Positions 8,890 through 20,388 of a stretch of DNA of 64,000 nt are shown one piece after another. The stretch spans positions 216,861,376-216,925,375 of the forward strand of contig CM070873.1 of assembly GCA_036365515.1 (NCBI GenBank), given 5' to 3'. The notes below the pieces were generated by a model that saw only the letters and a program-made list of their open reading frames with translations, had not been told where the DNA came from and did no database searches. Within the stretch, counting starts at the first letter, position 1; the number at the start of each line of letters is the position of its first letter. This DNA is from Torymus aiolomorphi (taxonomy: Eukaryota > Arthropoda > Insecta > Hymenoptera > Torymidae). Both the position numbers and the translations under genes were made by a program.

Positions 8890-11855
8890 TGTTATGAACT
8901 CCCTTATAAAAATATCCTATAGAAAATCCTGTAGGAAATGCTATAGAAAATCCTGTAGGCATTCCGTAGAAATCCTATAGGAATCCTATAGCATACTCTA
9001 TAGGCAGTCCTATATGAAATTCTATATAGGAAGTTCTATAAGAAATCCTATGTGAATTTCGCGCTTTTCCTGTAGGAAATCCTATAGGAAATCCTATAGG
9101 AAATTCTGTAGGTAATTCTGTAGGAAAAACTGTAGACAATTTTACATGGAAAATCCTGCAGGGAATTCTGGAGTATTTTCGTGAAAACAGTTTATAGAGG
9201 TTTAGCATCTTATTAAGCGCTGTAACATCGCACAGCAGAATCAGTGGCAAACAGTCCTAGATAAGGAGTTGCACCTAGGGACTGCCGTGCACGACTGCTG
9301 GCGCTTGCCGATTAAGCCCAATGAGCTCAGATATCAAAATCAAGGTAATCCTTGTCATATTGACTCTCCGTAAAGTCGTTCAAACGGTTGAATCTCATGG
9401 CTTTACATACCCTCGCGGTTCCAATGTGTTTATGAGAGTCCCGACTGCTGCGCTGCGCTGCGGCATGCGGTAGAAGCTTGCTTCTCCAGAGCCTCGTTTA
9501 TGTATGTTCGCTGCTATGCCGCTATGGGGCGCAACAGTCGGGACTCTCATAAACACATTGGAACCGTGAAGGTATGTAAAGCCGTGAGATTCAACCGTTT
9601 GAACGACTTTACGGAGAGTCAATGTGACAAGGATTACCTTGATTTTGATATCTAAGCTCATTGGGCTTAATCGGTAAGCGCCGGCGTTGGGCACGGCAGT
9701 CCCTAGGTGCAACTCCTTACCTAGGACTGTTTGCCACTGATTTTGCTGTGCGATGTTACAGCGCTAAATAAGATGCTAAACCTCTATAAACTGTTTTCAC
9801 GAAAATACTCCAGAATTCCCTGCAGGATTTTCCATGTAAAATTGTCTGCAGTTTTTCCTACAGAATTACCTACAGAATTTCCTATAGGATTTCCTATAGG
9901 ATTTCCTACAGGAAAAGCGCGAAATTCACATAGGATTTCCTATAGAACTTCCTATATAGAATTTCATATAGGACTGCCTATAGAGTATCCTATAGGATTC
10001 CTATAGGATTTCTACGGAATGCCTACAGGATTTTCTATAGCATTTCCTACAGGATTTTCTATAGGATATTTTTATAAGGGCTGCGTTTGCGTGAACGAGT
10101 CGTGCGACAAATAAAGGCTATTCTACAATGGAACCTTGATTTCTGATAAAAATTAAATGAAATAATATATTAAATAATAATAATTGAATGCGTTCCCATA
10201 ACAATCTCGGTCTAAAACTCTAATGGTATATTTTGATTAATTTAACCAAGTTATAAACAATAACACGAATAGGAATCAAGGATAAATAAGCGAGAATGAA
10301 TTTATTAATTAATTACCTTTAATAACTAATAATTGCGCCCGTATAGCGATGCGTTAACGAATAAATTGGGATTTAGCAATAAATAGCGATAGTAATCTAC
10401 GGTTAAATTAATAACTATTCTGATAATAAATAATAATTATGAAACGAACTGTAATAATAATGATAGCTAGGGAAAAGCTCGCTCAGGTAGGGTAAAGCTC
10501 TATTTATAGGAGGACAGCCAACACGACGACAATAAACGGTCAATTAGTTCCCGAAATCCATTAGCCAGCGCAACGACAACCAACGGACAATCAATTCCCG
10601 GAATCCATTAGCCAACGGCTCAGCAGCGCACAAACAATTCAGAGAAGGGCCATTAGCGAAGGGCCTCTGGAATGCACGACGGTTGAACATGGCATGGAAC
10701 GAGCTATGAGTCATCAACAGTCAACAACTCTTGGAATTCGTTGGGCAACGTTGCATCAGCTCGTGGGTCCATGACGCAACCAACTCGAGGGGCTACGAGC
10801 GTAACGGCTGGCAGAGTAGCAGCTAATCAGAGATTAGTAACTCCTCTCCGCCGCCAACCGTCATTCGCCGCTCAGCGCTCTCGACCCTATTTTCAGGTCT
10901 GACGCCCCTCCACCGCCACTCTCTCCACTCTCTCTACCTTAGAGTGGGGGAGGCCTCTGAGGCAACTTGGTGCCCTACAGCCTCTACATCGTACTGTCCC
11001 CACTACCAACCGGGAGCTACTACATCACAACGTAACGGCCTACAGAGGGGAACCAATCAAGAGGCAGGCACAAGCGCCGCAAGTCAAGAAGGGATTTTCG
11101 GCCAGGATCTGAGCATCCACAGGTGTTCCCCCACCACGAAGCTCGCCATGATCAAGAGAAGAGAGGGAAGCTCTCGGCCCTCCTAGGTACCTACAGGCCT
11201 CGGAACAGACTTCCAGAAGATTCAGCTTTTCGTCACCAGAGGAACTGGCTCCTCCCATACCCTCTCGTCAACGGTTTAAGGTCCGCGTCCAGGATATAAA
11301 AGAAGAGCCCCGGGCCGCCAGAGTCAGTCGCTACCGAGCACATAAGACGCTTCGTAGCTTTAGACCTGGGTCGTTACCAACTCGCTTGGTACTCTGCTGC
11401 ACTTGTGCATGTTGCGCCCAGAAGCTCTAACAGTCAGCTGCCAACTAGTTTGGTCTTTGTTACCGTGTATGTTGCGCCGTTGAGCTTTTAGTCGAGAGTT
11501 ACCAAGTACTCTTAAAGCTTCGTAACAAGTATTGCATCAGTGCGCGAAATCCGATTTGTTAACGGTTATTGCATCAGCGCGCGCAAGCTGGCTTTATCTT
11601 ACTGTCAGTTAAAGTTTATATCGAGTCACGAACACATTAACGAAAGAATTGTTAAAGACATTAATTAAAGTGATATCTAATTCAATAAACACAGAATAAA
11701 CTCTAAATCTCTTCAGTTTGAGTTTTATTTAAACCTCTCGCAACTCTGTGCGCTTTAGCGCTTAATTGAGCAACGTTCCCAAATTCTAATTCGCCAACCC
11801 GGCGACCATTGCAGAAACGCCCTTCTGCTTGAAGATCCCGACTCGAGTCATAACA
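8890..11855 (+). mobile_element. Solo LTR of a Gypsy-like element, split by foldback F2
   Basis: The LTR starts TGTTATGAACT at 8890, is interrupted at 8901-10080, resumes with CTGCGTTTGCG and ends CATAACA at 11855. A perfect 4-bp target duplication ATAC lies at 8886-8889 and 11856-11859. Without the insert the LTR is about 1.78 kb. A TATA box (TATAAAA near 11295) and AATAAA (near 11680) fit an LTR promoter and polyadenylation region. Its ends resemble those of Gypsy-1, so it is a related but longer family. With no internal region present it is a solo LTR. Confidence 0.88.
8901..10080. mobile_element. Foldback element F2 with CCTATAGG-array arms
   Basis: The ends are CCCTTATAAAAATATCC and its complement; arms of about 550 bp are near-identical inverted copies. 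The outer arm is an array of units of about 14-16 bp built on TCCTATAGGA. The inner arm carries GATATCAAAATCAAGG and GACTCTCCGTAAAG, matching the inner core of F1. It inserted into the solo LTR with CT repeated on each side (8899-8900 and 10081-10082). The mirror-image open frames at 8975-9250 and 9731-10006 come from the arrays. Confidence 0.9.
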
Positions 11856-11869
11856 ATACTGTCCACGCA

Positions 11870-12140
11870 GGGGCCTTTCTACATATGTGTGTTCTGTGTG
11901 TTCCCGACAAAGACAGGGTCCTTTCTACATATGTGTGTTCTGTTTGTTCTAGACAACTTCTCTCTATGTCTGTCTCTGTCTTACATAAACGGAACAGATC
12001 TATCTGTCTTTGTCGGGAACACACAGAACACACATATGTAGAAAGGCCCCAGATAGATCTGTTCCGTTTATGTAAGACAGAGACAGACATAGAAAGAAGT
12101 TGTCTAGAACAGACAGAACACACATATGTAGAAAGGGCCC
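11870..12140. mobile_element. MITE with a sister copy nested in inverted orientation
   Basis: The outer element runs from GGGGCCTTTCTACATATG to its complement at 12140. At 11916-12050 lies a complete second copy with the same ends, pointing the opposite way and splitting the outer one within GACAAAGACAGATAG. A third copy is at 33144-33286. No coding capacity. Confidence 0.85.
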
Positions 12141-12269
12141 AGAGAAGGATATTATTTCTTTAGTCATGTTGTCTAGACTCTGATGAAAGAGACTATATCT
12201 TTTTAAAAGTACCAATTTGATAATTATATAAATATTAGGTCTATTGCAAAACTAATTACGGGGCTGTTT

Positions 12270-12490
12270 GCGCTTGTTAAAAACTATCGATTACCATTGA
12301 AACAATTGTCTCATTATCAATTTTTCTATGATATAATTAAAACTTTTAATTTTTCTAGCACCCGAACGTTTTTTTATTGTCTAAAAAACGAAAAGACGCG
12401 CAAACGTCTACTTTGCGTTTTTATTAATCATTTTTTACGCGCAATCGAATCATATAATAATATTTGATGGTTTTTTTTATAGGGGATGCC
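12270..12490 (-). repeat. Dispersed repeat, inverted partner of 5855-6065
   Basis: The reverse complement of the repeat at 5855-6065, with a few substitutions. It ends about 300 bp upstream of the Elp3 start codon. Confidence 0.85.
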
Positions 12491-12788
12491 AACTTCTTAC
12501 TGCTACCGCATAGGTACGGCATGCAATGTGGATTGGGCATTGATTTTTCATTGCAGTTCGGGTCCTGTGCCCGTGATATTTTGATATGTGATGATGTGAT
12601 ATATATAAGGAAAATTGCGCTTCATGATTGGCTATAACATTGTACGGCTAAAAGAACACAAGCAATTCGTACACATGTTGCGCTTGCAGGCGACGAATGC
12701 ATATTATTGCGGAGTTATAAAATCATTTTTATTACAAGGAGTATAGTATATTTATTTATTGTCAAGTGCTTCAGAAATAAAAATAATA
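12491..12788 (+). promoter_or_regulatory. Elp3 upstream region
   Basis: This stretch between the dispersed repeat and the Elp3 ATG must hold the proximal promoter and 5' UTR unless an upstream exon exists. A TATATATAAGG stretch lies near 12601 and GATTGGC (inverted CCAAT) near 12627. These motifs are suggestive only. Confidence 0.4.
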
Positions 12789-15153
12789 ATGGGGAAGAAA
12801 CGAAAAGGTAAAAAATTTAGTTTATGATATGTTATAAAGTAAACGATATTGATCGCACTTATGAATATGCATGGAAATGTGACAAATACTGAGTATATTT
12901 ATAAACTTTATTTTTATTTCATGCATAATTAATAAATTCTTTTTACACAAATTCACCATTTTTACATTTTGTTTTTAGAATTTACTCAAAGCAAGGAAGA
13001 ACGTATGATGATGACAATTGGAGAAATAATTCGAGAACTTTTGAATGCACATGAAGCTAATAAAGATGTTGATTTAAACAAATTAAAAACACAAATTTCT
13101 TCCAAATATGGTCTATCCTCATCACCAAGATTAGTTGACATCATTGCTGCGGTTCCATATGATGTGAAACATATTTTATTGCCAAAACTTAAAGCAAAAC
13201 CTATCAGGACTGCTAGTGGTGTATGTTTATTTATAAAAATATATACAGCTATAAATTTTGCAGTAAATTTATTCTTTAAACTATTTCATTATTTAGATTG
13301 CAGTTGTTGCCGTTATGTGTAAACCACATAGATGTCCACATATCAATATGACAGGAAATATTTGTGTATATTGTCCAGGAGGACCAGATTCAGACTTTGA
13401 ATATTCTACTCAATCTTATACGGGATATGAACCAACATCAATGCGAGCCATACGTGCTCGTTATGATCCTTTTTTACAAACACGACATAGAGTTGAACAG
13501 GTTAAAATATTATATTTTTTATCAGAATTATTGATTTAAAGAGTACACTATACAAAAATATATCTTTCTTTAAATTATAGTTAAAACAATTAGGACATAG
13601 TGTAGATAAAGTAGAATTTATTGTTATGGGAGGAACTTTTATGTCATTACCTGAAGATTATAGAGATTATTTTATAAGAAATTTGCATGATGCTTTATCA
13701 GGCCATAAGAGTAATAATGTAGCAGAAGCTGTCAAATATTCTGAAAGAAGCCGAACTAAGTGCATTGGGATAACTATTGAAACTCGCCCAGATTACTGTC
13801 TTAAAAGACATTTATCAGATATGTTAAATTATGGGTACGTCAAATAAAAAAATTGCCATTGAATTTTTTAATTTGAATTTATTAATTGATATATTGATCA
13901 ATAGATGCACACGTTTGGAAATTGGAGTACAATCTGTTTATGAAGATATAGCTAGAGATACAAACCGAGGACATACGGTACGAGCAGTATGTGAAAACTT
14001 TCAATTATCTAAAGATACTGGCTTCAAAGTTATTGCCCATATGATGCCTGACTTACCAAATGTTGATATCGAGAGAGATATCGAACAGTTTATTGTAAGA
14101 AATTATTTTTAAATTTAAAATAACATTAGCTACAGTAATTGTTATAATTTATTTTTTGCATAGGAATTTTTCGAAAATCCAGCATTTAGAGCAGATGGAT
14201 TAAAAATTTATCCCACTCTAGTTATTAGGGGTACTGGTTTATATGAACTGTGGAAGACGGGGAGATATAAAAGCTATCCTCCCAGTGTACTTATAGATCT
14301 TATTGCTAGAGTTTTAGCTCTAATTCCTCCATGGACACGTGTATATCGAGTACAAAGAGATATTCCCATGCCCTTAGTAAGGTAATGCTTTCGAAATCGT
14401 AATGCAAAAAATGTTTTGTATAACTATAAATACTAAATAAAATTTTCTTGATACTTTATGCTTATGTCAAATTTATTTTTATTATTACAGTTCTGGAGTA
14501 GAACATGGTAATCTTCGAGAACTAGCTTTGGATAGAATGAAAGACTTAGGTGTAACATGCAGAGATGTAAGAACTAGAGAAGTTGGAATACAAGAAATAC
14601 ACAACAAAGTGCAACCCTATGAGGTTGAGTTAATTCGCAGGGACTATGCTGCAAATAATGGATGGGAAACGTTTTTATCATATGAAGACCCTTTACAGGA
14701 TATTTTAGTTGGCTTATTAAGACTTCGAAAATGCTCAACTGATACTTTTAGGTAATTTATTAAAATTATATTATTACATTCAATTTCTACATTATTTTAT
14801 AAAATTTTTTACAGAGCTGAGCTAAAAGAAAAATGTTCAATTGTACGAGAACTTCATGTATATGGAAGTGTAGTACCTGTCAATGCTAGAGATCCATCCA
14901 AATTTCAACATCAAGGCTTTGGTATGCTTTTGATGGAAGAAGCTGAGAGAATTGCAAGGGAAGAACATGGTTCAGAAAAGATTGCTGTCATTTCAGGTAC
15001 CAAAGAATATTTTCAAAGCAAAAGAGAATGAACAAATAATCTAAATGAGATTTAATGATATATTAATATTATGTTGCAGGTGTTGGCACAAGGAATTACT
15101 ATAGAAAAATGGGTTATGAATTAGATGGACCATATATGTCAAAATCTCTTTAA
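12789..15153 (+). CDS. Elp3: Elongator complex protein 3 (Elp3), complete, 9 exons
   Basis: Elp3 is the catalytic subunit of Elongator, which starts cm5U-type modification of wobble uridine in tRNA; it acts mainly in the cytoplasm. Coding exons read as 12789-12807, 12979-13220, 13297-13500, 13581-13834, 13905-14094, 14164-14381, 14491-14751, 14815-14996 and 15080-15153, all joined by GT-AG introns of 63-171 bp. They total 547 codons, the length of human ELP3. The radical-SAM cluster is intact: Cys100-x9-Cys110-x2-Cys113 ([14 protein letters not shown]). Strings such as [30 protein letters not shown] and [15 protein letters not shown] are family hallmarks. The C-terminal acetyltransferase fold carries [16 protein letters not shown] and [12 protein letters not shown]. 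The start is chosen because MGKKRK leads in frame through a good donor (12808) into the conserved N-terminus. AATAAA follows the stop at 15155-15160. Confidence 0.97.
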
Positions 15154-15189
15154 TAATAAATTCTTTTTATATAAATGAATAATGTTCTT

Positions 15190-17869
15190 TTACAAAATTG
15201 CTTGGCCAGAACCAAAAATGAGATAAATTGCACATCCTATTATTTCTATGACGAAAATATAAATAAATACAACAGCCCAGCTGTGAGTCAGGTGCAAAAT
15301 ATGTCCAGCAAAGTAAACTCCCAAGAAACCTAAAAACCAAATCAGAAATATCAAGGTATATCATATTTATAATATACTTTGAAATGTATTTCATTACCAG
15401 GAATGGCACCAACAGTATTCATAAAACCAAAAACACTACCAGAATGTTTTGGTGCTAGGTCTGAAGGGTTTACAACAATTGCACTATTATGAAAACCAGA
15501 TCCAGCAATTATTAAAGTTAAATATAAAATTGCTTTCTCAGATGTGTCTGTTGCAGCTATAAGATTTGTTAAATATATTACATTTTTATATATATTTAGA
15601 TTTTTACATGATAATTTTTAAGAAAAATTATTAACAAACCTAAAAATAATAAATTCACAGCTTGTATGGCAAAGCATGTCGTTTGAATTATTTTACGAGT
15701 TGCTGTGATGGAATATCCAGTCTTGATAAGTTTTTCAGAAATGGCCCTACCTAAGAATATAGATGGTACAGATGCAAGCCAGGGCACCATATTTACTATC
15801 CAACTCTTAAAATTAAATTTAAATATGCTATAATTGAAACTATATAAATTATGATATGTTATCATGGAAAATGTAAGCTACCTTGACATCAGGAAAGGTG
15901 TCATGAAAATAAGTTGGCATCCAGGACAATAAAATGAAAAAACAATTGTTTTGACATGCATGTCCTATCACACAAGACCTGTAAACATTTTTCCATATTA
16001 GATCTAAATTATAAATTCATAATAGTATAAATTTAAAAATAATATATAATTCACTGATTATTTGAAAATGGTGGCAATGTAACAAAAGTGCATTATTATT
16101 CATGTACCATGATTACCAGAAAGGTGCTTTTGTAATAAGTTCTTTAATTGGTAGTTTGTTGCTCGATGATTGTTTATAGGTAATTGGACGAGCATTTAAG
16201 AAAGAAGAATAATATAACAATATAAAGGTCCAGCCAATACTGATACATCCTGTAAAATAGAAGTACTAGTAATTTGTTTGATTGTTAATATATTATTGTT
16301 AATATATTATTGTTTTCATGTTATTAAAATTGCAGACATTCATTTAATTTACTACTTTAAAAAGAACAAAGTAAACACCTGTGGGGACACACAGAACAAC
16401 TTTTTAATATCAAATAATTTTTGTATAAAATAAAATATTTTTTATCTATTTATGCAGTTTTTAAGGGCATCAATCAATAGGTGGAAAACTATAGTTATAT
16501 CCAGAATCGGCATTATTCGTCTGCAAAATTTTTTCGAATATTATTTCATTAAATATTTGATGCAATGAAATTATTTTAATTAATAAACACTTTTCTCATA
16601 AAACCGGGGCCTTTAAAAGTGTTTTGTCAATCTTTAGAATAGTTTTTCAAAACACTTCTAAAGGCCCAGTTTTTATGAGACGTGTTTATGCGATAACTAC
16701 GCTATTACTCACAATTGGATTCCCGTTTTTCTCATTCAATTTTTAATTTTAAGGAAAAAACTCTTTGATACGTTATAGTTTTTTTTATTAAACTTAAAAC
16801 GTGTCAAAGAGTTTTTTTCAAAAACTTTAAAATTAAAGAAGAAAAACGGGAAACCTAGAATTGAGTAATAGTGTGGGTATCACATCACCTTAATTAAAAT
16901 TATTTCATCGCAACAAATATTTACTGAAATATTCGAAAAAAGTTTGCGGACGAATAATGCCGATCTCTGATTATATCTTTTGTAATATTCTAAATTTTAA
17001 TGTCATTTTAAAATCTGCTCGGTTTACTTAACACAGACGTTCGTTTTGTCCACTCTTACAGTACTTTTTGTGAAACAAAATTACCTAAGACTCTGAAAAC
17101 AGTGTCCCACTGGTAATTTTCTAAAACATATGATCCTAAAACTCCTGTTAACAGTGTTCCCAAAGCTGATCCTGAAGTAACCAAACTAAAAAAAGATGCT
17201 CTTTCACTTTCACTTAATTGTTGACTTGTTAGACTAATCATACTAGGAAAGTGCATTCCTGATTGAAATAAATATAAATTTTATTAATGCAAAATAATGA
17301 AATATGATATTGATATTGTACTTTTTTTTATACCTTGAAATGCTCCATTTATAACTCGAGCAAATGCTATCATTTCTATTGCATACCCATCCATAGAAAA
17401 AAATCTAATAACATCAGGTAAGAAAAATGTTGATATTCCCCAACCTACTGCAGCAATCCACATGATTTGCTGTCCTCCAATGCGATCGCTCACATATCCA
17501 CCTAATACTTGGGTCATTGTGTAGCCCCAGAAGAAACTGGAAAGAATAGTTCCAGAGTCTGTTTTGCTCCATCCTCTTTCTTTGCCAATGATTGGCACCA
17601 ATAAAGGTACTGATGTTCTTGACGCATAAACTAGGCAAGTTCCGCTTAACAATATTACGCCCCATTTTAATCGTTCTCTTCTAAAATGGTAAAAATGGAT
17701 TATTAAATTTTTACAAACACGATTGTTCAAATTCATTGTTGTCTTATTAAAAGTATAATCCTTGTAAAAATATTGAAATAAATTTTTTAGAAGTGATTAA
17801 ACAATTTTGCTTAAGCAGTCTATTATCTCACCTAGTCCAGTGTGAATTAAGACCATCATAAGCCTGCAT
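15190..17869 (-). CDS. SLC17A9: SLC17A9-type vesicular nucleotide transporter, 8 exons
   Basis: A major-facilitator protein of the SLC17 anion-transporter family, closest by motif to SLC17A9 (VNUT), which loads ATP into secretory vesicles. Exons on the minus strand read as 17869-17832, 17680-17334, 17258-17085, 16249-16117, 15978-15882, 15805-15640, 15556-15398 and 15329-15190, phases all consistent, 417 codons. Hallmarks are SSFFWGYTMTQVLGGYVSDR near the N-terminus, SESERASFFSLVTSGSALGT, NMVPWLASVPSIF, and HNSAIVVNPSDLAPKHSG near the C-terminus; the hydrophobic pattern fits 12 membrane spans. The start in exon 1 was chosen because the short exon gives WTRRERLKW, the usual family entry to the first span. 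The stop lies 36 bp from the Elp3 stop. Assignment to SLC17A9 rather than another SLC17 branch rests on motif recall. Confidence 0.92.
16497..16976. mobile_element. Multi-hairpin MITE in intron 3 of the transporter gene
   Basis: ATATCCAGAATCGGCATTAT and CGAATAATGCCGATC form the terminal inverted repeats. Inside are two further long hairpins, one around GGCCTTTAAAAGTGTTTTG (about 16605-16675) and one around AAAAACTCTTTGA (about 16720-16855). The element lies wholly within the 835-bp intron (16250-17084). No coding capacity. Confidence 0.85.
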
Positions 17870-18017
17870 CACATTCGCAGAAGAAAGAATTACCAGAGTT
17901 CATGGATCATTCATAAGCTTATCACCACTTCGTTAGTAATATCCTTATCTCTGTTCCGCGATATCTAGCGCTTTGATTTTTCGATTATTGACAACACTTG
18001 TTAAATTACGTGCCTTA
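17870..18017 (-). promoter_or_regulatory. Remaining proximal upstream region of the transporter gene
   Basis: Only 148 bp separate the transporter start codon (17869) from the transposon block at 18018. The short interval presumably holds the 5' UTR and what is left of the core promoter. No TATA box is obvious. Confidence 0.45.
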
Positions 18018-18544
18018 GGGCCTTTGCACGCTAAAAGCATAACGCCAATACGAAGGAATAAGGAATAAGAGGGCATAAGGTAGACATAAAGTACTTATGC
18101 TCCGCTTATTCCTCTTATGCCCGTGTTGTGTACGCAACGAAACGTGCATAACCTCTTGATTTTTTTGGAGTAAAGTTTTCGAAATGAAATAGCTTACTGT
18201 AATTATTAATTGACTCTAATTGGTTACAATGTAAAAAGTTGACAAAATAATAAAACTTGAGGGGCTTTTGTATTTTATCATTTCAACGTGCAGAAGTGAG
18301 AAAAGTTTTCTTCTTAATCATTTAGTGATTATTTTTATAATAATTTATAGTGTAGACATTTTTGAACAATGGATGAAGAGGTAAATGTTTACTTGCAACT
18401 TATTATTAAAAAAATTACTCCAAAACAAGCAATTTAGGGGTTATGCAAGATCCGTTGCGTACATAACACGGGCATAAGAGGAATAAGCGGAGCATAAGTA
18501 CCTTATGTCCACCTTATGCCCTCTTATTTCTTATTCCTTTGCGT

Positions 18545-19869
18545 TGTTATGAACTGCGTTCTCGCGAACGACTAGCATAGAATTTAGGCCGATTCTACAA
18601 TAATATTTCCGATTTAAAAGATTAATTCTAAAATAAATAATAAAAATAATTCCGATAGGTATTTAATTTCACTTGATCAACCAGAGAAATAATTATAATA
18701 AATAAATAATAACCGAATTTACAATAAAGGGAATAGAAATAAATGACCAACGATAAAAACGAATTCCATACGTCACTAGATAAACGATGGACAGGTGATC
18801 AATAATTTAATAAATAATAGCTTGCGATTCAAATAGATTACTAACAATTAATGAAGGCATTAATAATAATAAATTAGGAGTCTATTCATATTGATTAAAT
18901 AAACAGGATAAAACTCGCTCAGGGAAACGCTCATTCCTTTCTAAAAATATAATTCCTAGAGTTGTTTACTCCATATTATTCCTGGAGTTGTTTATCTCTT
19001 TTCCCTCTCCCTCTTCCTATTTTTAGAAGCCCTCGAAACCCGATCTAATCGGCAAAATCCCAACGGAAATTCCCTCTCCCTCTTCCTATTTACCTTCTAT
19101 TTTTAGAAGCTCTCGAGGTCAGCGGAAACCAGATCGAACCGGCAAGATCCCAACGGAAATTCCCTCTCCCTCTTCCTATTTACCTTCTATTTTTAGAAGC
19201 TCTCGAGGTCAGCGGAAACCAGATCGAACCGGCAAGATCCCAACGGAAATTCCCTCTCCCTCCTCCTGTTTACCTTCTATTTTTAGAGGCACCAAGGCCA
19301 ACGGGTTCTAACGGCAATTACCCCCACTCTCGAAGGAACTAGACTTCTCCAGCAGGGCCACCTCCCACTCTGGAGGACGATCCAGAATAAACTAGAATTA
19401 TCCAGCGAGGCCACTCCCACTCTCAAGGACAAAACCGGATTAAACTAGAATTCTCCAGCGAAGCCACTCCCACTCTAGGAAGGGAAATAGTTTTGATTGG
19501 TTCCACTCCCACCACCAACCTGGAGTTCCACCTGCAATTTAGAATATAAATAGGGCCTCCTCACCGGCCTCAGCAGTCTCTCCGAGGTCTCTGTGCAAGT
19601 GCCTCAGGGTATCGTAATTCAAGGTCATTTTGAATTGTACCACGTTTGAAAGTCTTTATATTTTTATAAAAGTTCTAAAGTTAATTTCTGAATTGAATAA
19701 ACTCCAGAGTTAAAGTGATATCTTCGAGTTTGAGTTTTCATTTCAATTTCCTGCAATTCCATGCACTTCAGTGCTTAATCGAACAACGAATTCCACGTTC
19801 TAGTTGGTCAACTCGGCGACCATTGTAGAAGAGCCCTTCTACTCTCAGACCCCGACTCGGGTCGTAACA
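18545..19869 (+). repeat. Gypsy-1 5' LTR
   Basis: TATAAATA at about 19545-19552 is the likely promoter; AATAAA at 19696-19701 is the likely polyadenylation signal, and between them lies the expected R region. A tandem block of about 90-bp units (CCCTCTCCCTCTTCC, TTTTTAGAAGC, TCGAGGTCAGCGG) occupies about 19005-19310, with two full and two partial units. It is the same length as the 3' LTR. Confidence 0.95.
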
Positions 19870-19873
19870 ATTT

Positions 19874-19892
19874 TGGTGACAGCGGTGGGATA
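19874..19892 (+). other. Gypsy-1 primer-binding site, tRNA-Leu type
   Basis: TGGTGACAGCGGTGGGAT starts four bases after the LTR end. It is complementary, with about one mismatch, to the remembered 3' end of a eukaryotic tRNA-Leu plus CCA. The tRNA identity is an inference from memory. Confidence 0.65.
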
Positions 19893-20388
19893 GTTCGAAG
19901 AATTGCCAAGGAAAAGAATCCCAGGAGAGGAGGAAGAAGTTCAGTATAGTGTTTCGTCCAGGGTTTTAAGCTGTGGTTTCCCCTGGAACGCGGGCGAATG
20001 TCGGAGCATTTTTGATTGGAATATTGGATCCACAGCAGAAAATCAGAGAGGAAATCCCCAACCAATCATCAAGGACTTCATGAATGCCAACGATAGAACT
20101 CCACTTAATCCGAGAGAAAATACCCCGGACCTAGGACGCGAGAGTGGGGCAGGTGACACACCTCCAAGGCCAAACCAAAGATGACGATCCTCCCCCAGGA
20201 TACAACCTTATCAGATTCGTTCCCGACGCCATCTGCGATCAGGTCATTGCCTATCTTCACCACCCAACTGCAAGCATTGCCAAAGATAGCACGATTGAGA
20301 GGCCTTACCCGGACCACCAGGAGCATCTACGAGTCCTCCAAATATCCTAAGTTAAGTACCTGAGCGAGCGAGTAGGGTTAAAATAAAA

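Noticed and set aside
8975..10006. Two 91-residue, almost identical frames facing each other
   Set aside because: They are the two arms of foldback F2 and come from the CCTATAGG repeats.
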